A model generated the notes under the pieces. It saw only the letters and a list, made by a program, of their open reading frames with translations, was not told the origin of the DNA and searched no databases. Position numbers and translations under genes: made by a program. Shown here in pieces: positions 26,600 to 35,652 of a stretch of 64,000 nucleotides of DNA (positions are counted from its first letter, which is position 1; each line of letters opens with the position of its first letter). Origin of the DNA: Thermobaculum terrenum ATCC BAA-798 (GTDB lineage: Bacteria; Chloroflexota; Chloroflexia; Thermobaculales; Thermobaculaceae); assembly GCF_000025005.1 (NCBI RefSeq), contig NC_013525.1, forward strand, positions 310,001-374,000. Reading direction: 5' to 3'.

Positions 26600-26876
26600 A
26601 GATACTTGCCCGCGATGAGGATGAGTAGTACGTTCTGGCTCTGCCGATAGCGAGCTGGGGATGGTGGAAGCCCAGTACGGTAATCCAGGGCGGAACGCGC
26701 ATCTGAGCGGTGGTCCGAAGAAAGCGCTTTGGCGCAAGTAGGACCTACTGGTTGGTTACCAGGCAAGAAACAACCAAGAGTGGCCACAGGCGTTAAATGT
26801 GGCAACTAGGGTGGCACCGCGGGAGCGAATAAAAAAGCTCTCGTCCCTAATGCTGATTAGGGACGAGAGCTTTTTT
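26600..26876 (+). promoter_or_regulatory. T-box riboswitch, probably tRNA-Arg responsive
   Basis: Stem I starts about 26609 with CCGC paired to GCGG (26707-26710). It contains the GATGAGGA / TGAG kink-turn-like base and the AGTA specifier-loop element (26627-26630). The sequence before ATCTGAGCGG is GGAACGCGC, so the specifier triplet is best read as CGC (26698-26700), arginine. Stem III is GCCACA/TGTGGC. The T-box AGGGTGGCACCGCGG is at 26808-26822; its UGGN base is C, which pairs with a G73 tRNA, compatible with Arg and against Ala. Uncharged tRNA would stabilise the antiterminator and allow read-through into argG. Confidence 0.92.
26831..26876 (+). terminator. T-box regulatory terminator
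   Basis: AAAAAAGCTCTCGTCCCTAAT (26831-26851) and its complement 26856-26876 form a 21-bp perfect hairpin with loop GCTG, ending in TTTTTT. It competes with the T-box antiterminator and lies 35 bases before argG. Confidence 0.95.
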
Positions 26877-26911
26877 ATTGGGAAAAATATTTTATTAGGG
26901 AGGTTTGTGTT

Positions 26912-28165
26912 ATGGCTCTTTCACCGCTTGAGAAGATACAGGCTGTAGAGGTCCCCAAGTACCGCAAAGTGGCTCTGGCTTATTCGGGTGGTTTGGACTC
27001 GGCCCTCTGCCTGGTACTCCTCAGGGAGAAATATGGTGCCGAGGAAATTATACCTATAACTGTGGATGTAGGACAGGGTCAGGACGAGGTAGAACAGAGC
27101 TTCAAGAAGGCCGAGGTACTTGGAGTGGAGCCGCTGCTCATAGACGCCAAATCAGAGTTCACTAATGAGTGGTTGACCAAGGCTATCAGAGCCAACTCTA
27201 GCTATAACGGTTATCCAGTATCTACCTCCATGACCAGGCAGCTTATAGCCGCTAAGGTGGCTCAGAAGGCTGTAGAGCTAGGCTGTGATGCTCTCGCCGA
27301 GGGTTCAAGTGGCAAGGGCAATGACCAGTACAGGATGCATAAAGTCTTCAAGTACTTTGCTCCCCAGCTGGGAATAATAGTGCCCGTGAGGGACTTCGAC
27401 CTCACCCGAACAGAGGAGATGGAGCTTTGTGAGCACTACGGAGTGCCTGTAACCGAGATCATCGTGGGTGGTGATGATAAGACTATGTGGTGCCGCTCCA
27501 TTGCTAGCGGTGGAATAACCCTCGAGACCGAGTTACCTGATAACATCTGGCTTTGGTACACACCACCTCAGAAGGCTCCAGATGATCCCTACACCTTCAC
27601 CATTGAATTCGAGGCTGGTATCCCGGTAGCTCTCAACGGCCAAAAGATGCCGCTTGAGGATATAATCGATCAGCTCAACGTTATCGGTGGTAAGCACGGT
27701 ATAGGTAAGATCGATATGTTTGAAGACGGCATAATGGACCTCAAGTCCAGAGAGATCTATGAGGCTCCAGCTGCTACCATAATACTAACGATCCATCGCG
27801 ATCTTGAGCAGTTTACGTTGACTAAGGACGAGATCCAGTTCAAGAAGATAGTGGATGCTCAGTGGGCCTACAAGGTTTATCACGGTGAGTGGTTCCACCC
27901 GTTGAAGAAGGCGCTGGATGCATTTATAGCGGAGACTCAGAGCGTGGTCAATGGTGAATATACCGTGCAACTCTACAAGGGCAACATTGATATCCTGAAG
28001 CGCAAGTCCGATACCGGCTTGTTCTTCCCGGATGTCAGATCTATCTCCAGCGCTAGCTTCAACCAGCAGCTCTGTGGTCCAACAGCCCAGATCTGGGGTC
28101 TGCCGTTCGAGCTGCTAGCTAGAAGGGAAAAGGAGAGCAAGAAAGTAGGAGCTGCTAGTGAGTAA
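26912..28165 (+). CDS. argG: Argininosuccinate synthase, divergent paralogue (first copy)
   Basis: The 417-residue product has the ATP-pyrophosphatase P-loop [13 protein letters not shown] and a GKGNDQ motif, so it belongs to the ArgG family that joins citrulline and aspartate. It differs from the canonical enzyme encoded at 38346: SGGLDSA replaces SGGLDTS, EGSSGKGNDQYR replaces [13 protein letters not shown], and the middle region diverges. It is the first gene after the T-box, with GGGAGG 8 bases before the ATG, and overlaps argH by 8 bases, which favours a true arginine role. Whether it prefers another substrate is open. Confidence 0.85.
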   Translation: MALSPLEKIQAVEVPKYRKVALAYSGGLDSALCLVLLREKYGAEEIIPITVDVGQGQDEVEQSFKKAEVLGVEPLLIDAKSEFTNEWLTKAIRANSSYNGYPVSTSMTRQLIAAKVAQKAVELGCDALAEGSSGKGNDQYRMHKVFKYFAPQLGIIVPVRDFDLTRTEEMELCEHYGVPVTEIIVGGDDKTMWCRSIASGGITLETELPDNIWLWYTPPQKAPDDPYTFTIEFEAGIPVALNGQKMPLEDIIDQLNVIGGKHGIGKIDMFEDGIMDLKSREIYEAPAATIILTIHRDLEQFTLTKDEIQFKKIVDAQWAYKVYHGEWFHPLKKALDAFIAETQSVVNGEYTVQLYKGNIDILKRKSDTGLFFPDVRSISSASFNQQLCGPTAQIWGLPFELLARREKESKKVGAASE

Positions 28166-29504
28166 GCTCTGGGACAAGGGCTACAAGCTGGATGAAACTA
28201 TCGAGCGCTTCGAGATAGGTCACGATCTTGCCTTCGACAATGAGCTCGTCGAGGTGGATGTCTATGGCTCGATAGCTCATGCAGAGATGCTCAATCGGAT
28301 AGGCATACTAACCGATGATGAGCTGCAGACGCTCAAACAAGGTCTTGGCAGGATCTTGGATCTCTATCGGCAGGGGCAGTTCTTCATGACCCCTGCCGAT
28401 GAGGATATACATACTAAGATAGAGAACTTTTTAGTGCGGGAGTACGGCGATGTGGGCAAGAAGATCCATACCGCCCGCTCCCGCAACGATCAAGTTCTCG
28501 TGGATCTTAGGCTCTATGCCAAGGCCAAGATCCTTGAGTTGGAATCTGCGCTGTTGCAGTGTGCTGAATCTTTAGTGGAGTTTGCCTCTAAGCACGAGCA
28601 TGTCCCAATGCCTGGCTACACTCACATGCAGAGAGCTATGCTCAGTAGCGTAGGGACATGGGCCGGTGCCTTCGCTGAAGCTTTGCTAGATGACCTCAAG
28701 CTACTTGAGACTGCCTATGAGCTTAACGATCAGTCACCCCTAGGGTCTGCTGCATCTTACGGCGTCCCCTTACCTATAGATCGACAATATGTAGCTGATA
28801 AGTTGGGGTTTGCTAAGGTCCAGAACAACGTGCTCTATGCACAAAACGCTAGAGGGAAGTTTGAAGCGCTGGTTGTACAGGCTATAAGCCAGATAATGCT
28901 GGATCTTAGCAAGCTTGCCCAAGATATACTGCTCTTTACCACTGCGGAATATGGTTTCTTCACTATATCAGACAGCTTTGTTACAGGTAGCTCTATCATG
29001 CCTCAGAAGAAGAATCTAAGCATGATGGAGCTTATAAGAGCAAAGGCAAATATGGCCCTTGGTTATCAACAACAGATGATGTCTGTGTTAAGCGGGCTCC
29101 CTTCAGGCTATAACAAAGACTATCAGGAGACCAAGAAGCCCTTTATGGAGGCTATCCAGCTAGCGTTAGATTCCCTTAAGGTTGCTGAGCTTACAATAAG
29201 TAACCTTAGCCCTAACAAAGATAAGCTGCTAGCTGCCTGTACTCCTGAGCTTTTTGCCACTGATAAGGCCTATGAGCTAGTACAGCAGGGTATGCCTTTC
29301 AGGGATGCCTATAGATATGTAGGCACGAATCTGGACAAGCTTGAGGGGGCCGATCCAGAAGAAAGCCTCAAGAAGCGTACCCACATAGGTGCAAGTGGTA
29401 ACCTTGGGTTAAGCAAATTAAAAGAAAGCATATCTGCATCCAAGGTAAATGTCGATAAAAAGTACTCGCATTTGATGGAAACCTGGCAAAATTTACTATC
29501 CTAG
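28158..29504 (+). CDS. argH: Argininosuccinate lyase
   Basis: The 448 residues include the fumarase/aspartase-family signature [16 protein letters not shown] (usual form [16 protein letters not shown]), the substrate segment [10 protein letters not shown], and GYTHMQRA. It splits argininosuccinate into arginine and fumarate. GTG start with AGGAG 6 bases upstream, inside the end of argG, so translation is coupled. The altered residues after PQKKN parallel the divergence of its partner ArgG, suggesting the two co-evolved as a distinct argGH pair. Confidence 0.93.
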   Translation: MSKLWDKGYKLDETIERFEIGHDLAFDNELVEVDVYGSIAHAEMLNRIGILTDDELQTLKQGLGRILDLYRQGQFFMTPADEDIHTKIENFLVREYGDVGKKIHTARSRNDQVLVDLRLYAKAKILELESALLQCAESLVEFASKHEHVPMPGYTHMQRAMLSSVGTWAGAFAEALLDDLKLLETAYELNDQSPLGSAASYGVPLPIDRQYVADKLGFAKVQNNVLYAQNARGKFEALVVQAISQIMLDLSKLAQDILLFTTAEYGFFTISDSFVTGSSIMPQKKNLSMMELIRAKANMALGYQQQMMSVLSGLPSGYNKDYQETKKPFMEAIQLALDSLKVAELTISNLSPNKDKLLAACTPELFATDKAYELVQQGMPFRDAYRYVGTNLDKLEGADPEESLKKRTHIGASGNLGLSKLKESISASKVNVDKKYSHLMETWQNLLS

Positions 29505-29526
29505 AAAAAACGGAGGTATGAGAGAA

Positions 29527-29703
29527 ATGGCAGCGACCCAAACAGGCACTTGTCCCGAATGTGAGGCTGAGATAGCTCTTGCTGATGTTGAGAAGGGCGA
29601 GATAGTTCAGTGTCCTGACTGCGGAGCAGAGCTCGAAGTACGTGATACAAACCCAATTGTCCTCGAGTTGGCTCCTGAAGAAGAGGAAGACTGGGGAGAG
29701 TAA
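29527..29703 (+). CDS. lysW: Amino-group carrier protein LysW
   Basis: A 58-residue acidic protein: a zinc-finger fold with C9, C12, C29 and C32, and the defining C-terminus EEDWGE, whose terminal Glu gamma-carboxyl is joined to the amino group of alpha-aminoadipate or glutamate. The carrier protects the amino group and presents intermediates to later enzymes by its negative charge. ATG 29527 is used (GGAGG, 10 bases); an ATG three codons earlier is only one base from GGAGG. Placed between argH and lysX, upstream of every enzyme that acts on it. Confidence 0.96.
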   Translation: MAATQTGTCPECEAEIALADVEKGEIVQCPDCGAELEVRDTNPIVLELAPEEEEDWGE

Positions 29704-29728
29704 GTTTCGCTAAAAGTCGGAATCCGTG

Positions 29729-29758
29729 TGGGGGAGCAGGTATTTTTCTGCTTCCCCA
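29729..29758 (+). other. Intercistronic hairpin after lysW
   Basis: TGGGGGAGCAG (29729-29739) pairs with CTGCTTCCCCA (29748-29758) across an 8-base loop: 11 pairs with one G-T. No T-run follows, so it is not a simple terminator. It sits 25 bases after lysW and 31 bases before lysX, where it could protect lysW mRNA 3' ends or lower downstream expression. Confidence 0.6.
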
Positions 29759-29788
29759 ACATCAAGAAAGTTTTGGGAAGGGTTAGGT

Positions 29789-30637
29789 TTGAAGGTAGGA
29801 GTTTTACTGTCTCGAGTACGGGCTGAGGAGAAACTAATATTTGAGGAGTTTGATGCTCGAGGGATCGATGTGGAAAGGATCTATGATCCCGAGCTCGTGC
29901 TTGACATCGAGAGCCCGATCAATGGATATGATGTGATTCTCGAAAGGGCTATCAACCACTCTAGAGCAGTCAGCGCTCTCAGATTATTCAACGATTGGGG
30001 TATTCCCACAGTTAACACCTACGAAGTGGCTACTATATGTGGTAACAAGCTTGAGACCTCTGCTGCTCTTGCTCGTTGTGGTGTGCCCACTCCAAGGACT
30101 CTTATTGCCTTCACGCCCGAATCTGCACTAAAGGCGATAGAGAGTATAGGTTACCCGGTCGTACTTAAGCCCCTAATAGGATCCTGGGGAAGACTTATCT
30201 CATTGGTAAATGATCGATATGCAGCAGAGGCCTTGCTTGAACATAAGGAGATACTCGGGTCGTACCACCACTCAATCTTCTACATACAGGAATATGTTGA
30301 GAAACCTGGTAGGGATATCAGAGCGTTTGTGGTAGGGGACAAGACTATAGCTGCGATATATAGGTATTCAGATCATTGGATAACTAATACAGCTCGTGGT
30401 GGTCAGGCATCTAATTGTCCAGTTACTGACGAGATAAACGAGATCTCAGTAGCTGCTGCCAAGGCGGTCGGTGGAGGGGTCGTGGCTATAGATCTCGTAG
30501 AAAGTCCTGAGGGACTCAAGGTGCTGGAAGTGAACTACACTATGGAGTTTCGTAACAGCATACAACCGACTGGTGTGAACATACCAGCTTATATAGTCGA
30601 CTATGTAATAGCTCGTGGGGAGGGGGCTCCTCCATGA
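29789..30637 (+). CDS. lysX: LysW ligase, LysX type (probably alpha-aminoadipate)
   Basis: A 282-residue RimK-type ATP-grasp ligase. It opens [15 protein letters not shown] from TTG 29789, with AAGGG 6 bases upstream; the 21 in-frame codons before it cross the hairpin and lack family character. [29 protein letters not shown] and [11 protein letters not shown] are LysX signatures. The substrate-loop N249-Y-T-M-E-F-R-N closely follows Thermus LysX (NHTMEFKN), which attaches alpha-aminoadipate to LysW for lysine synthesis. Glutamate specificity cannot be excluded. Overlaps lysK by 4 bases. Confidence 0.85.
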   Translation: MKVGVLLSRVRAEEKLIFEEFDARGIDVERIYDPELVLDIESPINGYDVILERAINHSRAVSALRLFNDWGIPTVNTYEVATICGNKLETSAALARCGVPTPRTLIAFTPESALKAIESIGYPVVLKPLIGSWGRLISLVNDRYAAEALLEHKEILGSYHHSIFYIQEYVEKPGRDIRAFVVGDKTIAAIYRYSDHWITNTARGGQASNCPVTDEINEISVAAAKAVGGGVVAIDLVESPEGLKVLEVNYTMEFRNSIQPTGVNIPAYIVDYVIARGEGAPP

Positions 30638-31680
30638 GCTGGCAGCTAGATATTCTAAGAGAAATGCTCGAGCTTTACAGCCCTACGGGTTCTGAAGATC
30701 AGGTCTCCAGTTTTTTGGTTGATCTGTTCAGATCCGAAGGGCTTGAAGCTTATAAAGATGAAGCAGGTAACTTTATAGGCATTGTCGGTAGAGGCCAACC
30801 AGAAATTATGTTGTTAGGACATATAGATACGGTACCAGGCAAGATACCCGTCAGAGAAGAAGATGGCAAGCTGTATGGAAGAGGTGCAGTGGATGCTAAG
30901 GGCCCGATGGCAGCATTTGTTTGTGCTGCTATTCAGGCCAAGCGCCAGGATGGTGTTAATGCTACTCTGAAGGTCGTGGGTGCTGTGGGCGAAGAAGGAG
31001 ACTCTCGAGGAGCGCGTTACCTTGTAAAGAACCACCTGCCTGAGTACCTGATTATTGGTGAACCTAGTGGATGGGATAGTATCGTTTTAGGATACAAGGG
31101 ATCCATGCATGTACATTATGTGCTCAACAAGTCCATGAGCCACAGCGCAGGTCCTGAAAGGTCAGCAGCGGAGGAGGCACTGGACTTTTGGAATCATGTA
31201 GTTGAGTTTTGTAGAGAGCTTAATCAGGAGAAGAGGGTATTCGATCAGCTGTCACCATCGTTGCGCTCGATCAATACTTATAGTGACGGGTTTATTTCAA
31301 CCGTAGAAATGGATATCAACTTTAGATTGCCCTTGGCATATTCTCCAGATGATCTGGGGCAGAGATTGAGGGACTTTGCAGGGAAAGGTAAGATATCCAT
31401 TCTATACGGTGATCCTGCGTTTAAGGCAGATAAAAATACTCCTCTGGTAAGAGCTTTCATGCAATCCTTGAGGAGTGTTGGAGTGACCCCAAGGTTCAAG
31501 GTTAAAACTGGGACCTCTGATATGAATGTCGTGGCGCCGGAGTGGCGATGCCCGGCTATAGCTTATGGCCCAGGGGACTCCTCGTTAGATCATACACCGG
31601 AGGAGCATATTTATATATCCGAGTATGAAAAATCTATAGATATACTTGTAAAAGCATTGAAATATCTTGAAGAGGCGTGA
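30634..31680 (+). CDS. lysK: LysW-lysine/ornithine hydrolase (M20 peptidase family)
   Basis: The 348 residues have the two-metal M20 site: GHIDTVPG (H63, D65), [11 protein letters not shown] (bridging D87) and [12 protein letters not shown] (E120/E121), with [15 protein letters not shown] in the substrate region. It releases lysine or ornithine from the LysW C-terminus in the last carrier-bound step. ATG overlaps the lysX stop (ATGA). Location between two LysX paralogues suggests one hydrolase serves both products, as in Sulfolobus. Confidence 0.9.
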   Translation: MSWQLDILREMLELYSPTGSEDQVSSFLVDLFRSEGLEAYKDEAGNFIGIVGRGQPEIMLLGHIDTVPGKIPVREEDGKLYGRGAVDAKGPMAAFVCAAIQAKRQDGVNATLKVVGAVGEEGDSRGARYLVKNHLPEYLIIGEPSGWDSIVLGYKGSMHVHYVLNKSMSHSAGPERSAAEEALDFWNHVVEFCRELNQEKRVFDQLSPSLRSINTYSDGFISTVEMDINFRLPLAYSPDDLGQRLRDFAGKGKISILYGDPAFKADKNTPLVRAFMQSLRSVGVTPRFKVKTGTSDMNVVAPEWRCPAIAYGPGDSSLDHTPEEHIYISEYEKSIDILVKALKYLEEA

Positions 31681-32552
31681 GCAAAGTGAAGATCGGGGTA
31701 TTGCTGTCGAGGATAAGAATTGAAGAAAAGCTTATTTTTAAAGCTGCTGAAAGACTAGGTGTTGACATAGTTAGAATAGATGACCGGGACTTGATTTTTG
31801 ACCTGGGGAAGAAGGATTTCCCTGAGGTAGATATAGTCCTGGATCGCGGCCTGGTTCACAGCAGGGCTGAGTATACTCTAAGGATCCTTGAGAGTTGGGG
31901 TATTCCAACTGTCAACAGCTACAAGGCCACGATCACATGCGACAACAAGTTTTTGACCAACATGGCTCTTATCGAGCACGGTGTTCCCACGCTGCGTACT
32001 ATGTTGGCTTACACCCCAGAGTCAGCTATAGAGGCTATTGAGAGGCTGGGATATCCAGTGGTTCTCAAACCCAATACTGGTTCATGGGGCAGACTGTTGG
32101 CGAAGATAAATGATAGGGACGCCGCTGAAGCCGTGTTGGAGCATAAGGAGATCCTGGGATCCTATCATCACTCCATCTTCTATATCCAGGAGTATGTCCA
32201 AAAGCCCGGCAGAGATATTAGAGCATTTGTGATAGGAGACTCTGTGATAGCTGCTTCTTACAGGCAGTCTGATCATTGGATCACCAATACTGCCAGAGGA
32301 GGTATATCCGCTCCCTGCCCAATAACACCCGAGATCGAGGATTTAGCTCTGCGGGCTGCCAATGCAGTGGGAGCTGAGATAGCGGGCGTAGATATAATCG
32401 AGACCCCCGAGGGCTATAAGGTTATAGAGATCAACGTGGGGGCCGAGTTTCACGGTCTGATAGAAACCACCGACCGTGATATCCCGGGAGAAATAATTTC
32501 CTACCTAGTATCTAAAGCCCATAAGTCTACCGTAGAGCCTGTTGCTTCCTAA
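31677..32552 (+). CDS. argX: LysW ligase, second LysX paralogue (probably ArgX, glutamate)
   Basis: A 291-residue ATP-grasp ligase very similar to the lysX at 29789 throughout ([49 protein letters not shown]). It differs at the substrate loop, where N253-V-G-A-E-F-H-G replaces NYTMEFRN. Loss of the Asn in that loop matches what I recall of glutamate-specific ArgX enzymes, so it likely starts the ornithine branch. GTG 31677 overlaps the lysK stop; a GTG three codons on, aligned with the lysX start and 10 bases from GAAGAGG, is an alternative. Confidence 0.8.
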   Translation: MSKVKIGVLLSRIRIEEKLIFKAAERLGVDIVRIDDRDLIFDLGKKDFPEVDIVLDRGLVHSRAEYTLRILESWGIPTVNSYKATITCDNKFLTNMALIEHGVPTLRTMLAYTPESAIEAIERLGYPVVLKPNTGSWGRLLAKINDRDAAEAVLEHKEILGSYHHSIFYIQEYVQKPGRDIRAFVIGDSVIAASYRQSDHWITNTARGGISAPCPITPEIEDLALRAANAVGAEIAGVDIIETPEGYKVIEINVGAEFHGLIETTDRDIPGEIISYLVSKAHKSTVEPVAS

Positions 32553-32580
32553 CGACTATGAGAACACATAGGGGGTAGAA

Positions 32581-33624
32581 ATGCTTAAAGTCTCTATAGT
32601 AGGAGCTTCCGGATACGGGGGAGGTGAGCTGCTTAGGTTACTCTTAGATCACCCCGAGGTGGAAGTGGCTCAGGTAACGTCAGAATCCAACGCCGGAAAG
32701 TTCGTATACAAAGTACATCCAAATCTGAGAAAGCGCACTGACCTGAAGTTCGTTAGCTCCAGTGAGCTTGAGAAATGTGATGTCCTTTTCCTGGCATTAC
32801 CACACGGGACTGCTATGGAGAAGATAGACCACTGGATGGAACTAGCACCAGTGATAATAGATCTTAGCGCCGACTTCAGGTTGCGTAACCCGGAGGATTA
32901 TCCAAAATGGTATGGGCATGACCATACCCATCCAGAGCTACTTGGGAAGTTTGTGTATGGCATGCCTGAGCTGCATAGGGAAGAGATTAAGAATTCCAAT
33001 TATATATCCAGTGGTGGGTGCCTCTCTACGGCGGCTATACTTGGGCTCTATCCCCTCTTTCAAGCAGGAGTAGTGGACTTGGATAAGCCTGTAGTGATAG
33101 AGGGGAAGACCGGATCCTCCGGAGCTGGCGGTGGGGTATCACTGTCCTCGCATCACCCAGAGCGTAGTGGTGCTATGAGGTCCTTTAAACCCACGGGCCA
33201 TAGGCATACGGCTGAGATAGTGCAGGAGCTATCTTTCCACGGCAAGCCAAAGATTAGCTTCTCCGCTACAGCTATCGAGGCTGTCAGGGGAATCTTATCC
33301 ACGGCCCATGTTTTCCTGAATAAAGAGATGGATGAGCGTGAGCTGTGGAGGATCTATAGAAAAGCCTATGCAGGCGAACCTTTCATGAGGATAGTCAAGG
33401 AGAGTAGTGGTGTGTACCGCTATCCCGAGCCTAAGATCCTGACTGGTAGCAACTACTGTGATGTGGGCTTTGAGCTTGATCCCGATAATGGGCGAGTTGT
33501 AGTGATGTCGGCTATCGATAATCTGATGAAGGGAGCTGCTGGTCAGGCTGTACAAGCCTTCAACGTTAGGTTTGGGTTTCCAGAAACCACAGCTCTAGAA
33601 TTTCCAGGACTGCACCCCATCTAA
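32581..33624 (+). CDS. lysY: LysW-aminoadipyl/glutamyl phosphate reductase
   Basis: The 347 residues start IVGASGYGGGELLRLLL, the NADPH-binding motif, with catalytic Cys147 in SSGGCLSTAAILGLYPL and HHPERSG / PTGHRHTAEI in the active site. This is the ArgC fold; next to lysW and lysZ it should reduce the LysW-linked acyl phosphate to a semialdehyde. The GKTGSSGAGGG segment is the LysY/ArgC substrate loop. GGGGG precedes the ATG. A single copy implies it serves both lysine and arginine intermediates. Confidence 0.92.
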   Translation: MLKVSIVGASGYGGGELLRLLLDHPEVEVAQVTSESNAGKFVYKVHPNLRKRTDLKFVSSSELEKCDVLFLALPHGTAMEKIDHWMELAPVIIDLSADFRLRNPEDYPKWYGHDHTHPELLGKFVYGMPELHREEIKNSNYISSGGCLSTAAILGLYPLFQAGVVDLDKPVVIEGKTGSSGAGGGVSLSSHHPERSGAMRSFKPTGHRHTAEIVQELSFHGKPKISFSATAIEAVRGILSTAHVFLNKEMDERELWRIYRKAYAGEPFMRIVKESSGVYRYPEPKILTGSNYCDVGFELDPDNGRVVVMSAIDNLMKGAAGQAVQAFNVRFGFPETTALEFPGLHPI

Positions 33625-33644
33625 GTGAACGGAGAATTATAGCA

Positions 33645-34439
33645 ATGCTGGTTATCAAGATCGGTGGTAGCAAGGGGATAAACGTAGACAAGATCCTGGA
33701 GGATGTCCCCAATATCCAAGACAAAATGGTCATAGTCCATGGAGCTAATTACGAGCTCAATCAGGTCTCCGAGCAGCTGGGGCATCCCCCTCGTATAGTG
33801 ACCTCAAGTACTGGGCAAGTTAGCAGATTTACCGACCGGCGTACCATGGAGATTTTCATGATGGTCTATTGCGGAAAGGTGAACAAGACCATAGTTGAAA
33901 AGCTCCAAAGACTTGGTGTAAACGCGGTCGGGCTTAGTGCCCTGGACGGAGGGATAGCCAAAGGTAGGCGCAAAGACCAGATAAGGGTTATTGAAGATGG
34001 TAAGCCGAAGGTGCTAAGAGGGGATTATGCTGGTAGTATTCAGCAGATAGATACTAGGCTCATAAACCTGCTGCTCGACAATGGATATCTTCCCGTGCTT
34101 ACTCCGCCAGCCATATCTCACGAAGGTGAAGCAATAAACGTTGACGGCGATAAGCTGGCCATGGAGATAGCAGCCGCATTGCATGCTGACAAGTTTCTAA
34201 TTTTCTCCGACACACCCGGTTTGCTCAGGAATTTGGAGGATGAAAACTCCCTCATAACAAGAGTGGGGCCTGATGAGATAGAAGAGGCCATGCAGGTTGC
34301 AGAAGGTAGAGCAAAGAAGAAGGTGCTTGCAGCAGGCGAGGCTTTGAAGAGAGGTATAGGACAAGTTATATTCGCAGATGGTCGTGTAGATGCTCCTATC
34401 CAGAAGGCGCTGTCAGGTATTGGAACAGTAATAGGCTAA
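33645..34439 (+). CDS. lysZ: LysW-aminoadipate/glutamate kinase
   Basis: A 264-residue amino-acid kinase of the ArgB fold, starting LVIKIGGSKGINVDKIL, with MVIVHGANYELNQVSEQLG (LysZ-type substrate segment), TGLSAL-like GLSALDGG, and INVDGDKLAMEIAAAL near the phosphate site. It phosphorylates the side-chain carboxyl of the LysW-bound amino acid with ATP. GGAG lies 10 bases before the ATG. One copy for both branches, as for lysY. Confidence 0.92.
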   Translation: MLVIKIGGSKGINVDKILEDVPNIQDKMVIVHGANYELNQVSEQLGHPPRIVTSSTGQVSRFTDRRTMEIFMMVYCGKVNKTIVEKLQRLGVNAVGLSALDGGIAKGRRKDQIRVIEDGKPKVLRGDYAGSIQQIDTRLINLLLDNGYLPVLTPPAISHEGEAINVDGDKLAMEIAAALHADKFLIFSDTPGLLRNLEDENSLITRVGPDEIEEAMQVAEGRAKKKVLAAGEALKRGIGQVIFADGRVDAPIQKALSGIGTVIG

Positions 34440-34452
34440 GGGGAGTACCGAT

Positions 34453-35628
34453 ATGGATATCCAGCAGATAGAGAATGAAACCCTGGTTCCCATGTATGCC
34501 AAGAGAGATATAGCCTTGGTAAGGGGTGAAGGCTATTACCTATGGGATTCAGAAGGTAATAGGTATTATGATTTTGCATCAAACTACGGGGTCAACATTC
34601 TCGGACATTCTCATCCTGCTATCACAAACGCTATATCTCAGCAGGCTTCCACTCTGATCTCATGTCATCAGAGCTTTTACAACGATGTGAGAGCAAAGTA
34701 TCTGCAGAAGCTTTCAGAGAAGCTCCCGGAAGGCCTTGACAAAGTTTTCTTCTGTAACTCAGGCACCGAATCCGTGGAGGCAGCCATAAAATTTGCTCGG
34801 GCCGCTACAGGTAGGAGCAGGATTATAGCTACAAAACGCGGTTATCATGGCAGAACATATGGTGCTCTTAGCGCTACAGCTGACAAGAAGTATCGAGAAC
34901 CTTACATGCCTTTGGTACCCGACTTCGAGCATGTACCGTATGCAGATTTGGAAGCCTTGGAGAGAAGCCTCTCCGAAGACGTGGCTGCGGTTATATTAGA
35001 GCCTGTGCAGGGGGAATCCGGTATTTATCCTGCCCCCAAAGAATACCTTGCAGGCGTGAGGGCTGCCACACGCAAATTCGGTGCACTATTGATCTTAGAT
35101 GAGGTACAGACTGGCTTCAGGACAGGCAAGTACTTTGCTTTTGAACATTATGACATAGTCCCTGACATACTGTGCCTTTCTAAGGCAGTGGCCAATGGGT
35201 TTCCAATGGGGCTTACCATAACCTCCAGAGATGTAGCTTCCAGGTTACCTGCAGGCACTCATGGTAACACCTTCGGAGGCAATCCATTGGCCTGTGCGGT
35301 TGCTTTGGTAGTGCTAGAAGAGATTGATAGAGGAGATCTTTTGTCCAATGCTGCTAATATGGGCGCCTATTTGATAGATAGGCTCAGATCTATGAACTCT
35401 CCTGTAGTACGCGAGGTTAGGGGCCTAGGGCTGATGATAGGGGTGGAGCTCAAGGATAGGCCCACAAAGTACCTTAGACTGCTACAAGAAAGGGGCTTTA
35501 TAGCTCTGCCTGCGGGCGCTACGACTATACGTTTTCTGCCTCCCATCGTAATTGATCAACAAGCCATAGATGCCCTTATTGAGGTGTTCGAGGAGGTACT
35601 GACGGCCCAGAACTTTGTCAGAAGCTAG
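34453..35628 (+). CDS. lysJ: LysW-aminoadipate/glutamate semialdehyde aminotransferase
   Basis: A 391-residue class III PLP aminotransferase: FCNSGTESVEAAIKFARAAT (phosphate site), ILDEVQTGFRTG (Asp binding the pyridine N), and CLSKAVANGFPMG containing the Schiff-base Lys. It converts the LysW-bound semialdehyde into LysW-lysine or LysW-ornithine with glutamate as donor; ArgD is the non-carrier equivalent. GGGGAG is 7 bases before ATG. It is the last carrier-step gene of the run. Confidence 0.92.
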   Translation: MDIQQIENETLVPMYAKRDIALVRGEGYYLWDSEGNRYYDFASNYGVNILGHSHPAITNAISQQASTLISCHQSFYNDVRAKYLQKLSEKLPEGLDKVFFCNSGTESVEAAIKFARAATGRSRIIATKRGYHGRTYGALSATADKKYREPYMPLVPDFEHVPYADLEALERSLSEDVAAVILEPVQGESGIYPAPKEYLAGVRAATRKFGALLILDEVQTGFRTGKYFAFEHYDIVPDILCLSKAVANGFPMGLTITSRDVASRLPAGTHGNTFGGNPLACAVALVVLEEIDRGDLLSNAANMGAYLIDRLRSMNSPVVREVRGLGLMIGVELKDRPTKYLRLLQERGFIALPAGATTIRFLPPIVIDQQAIDALIEVFEEVLTAQNFVRS

Positions 35629-35652
35629 CTGTCAAAACATAGGAGGAGAGAT

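Noticed and set aside
26698-26701. Alternative T-box specifier readings (ACG Thr, GCG or GCA Ala)
   Set aside because: Register relative to the following ATCTGAGCGG favours CGC; tRNA-Ala normally has A73, which does not pair with the UGGC base, and the downstream genes are arginine genes. Not fully excluded.
26500-26805. 102-codon N-terminal extension of the SpoU-family methyltransferase
   Set aside because: It overlaps the T-box leader and promoter on the opposite strand, has no family similarity, and ATG 26499 starts at the conserved domain.
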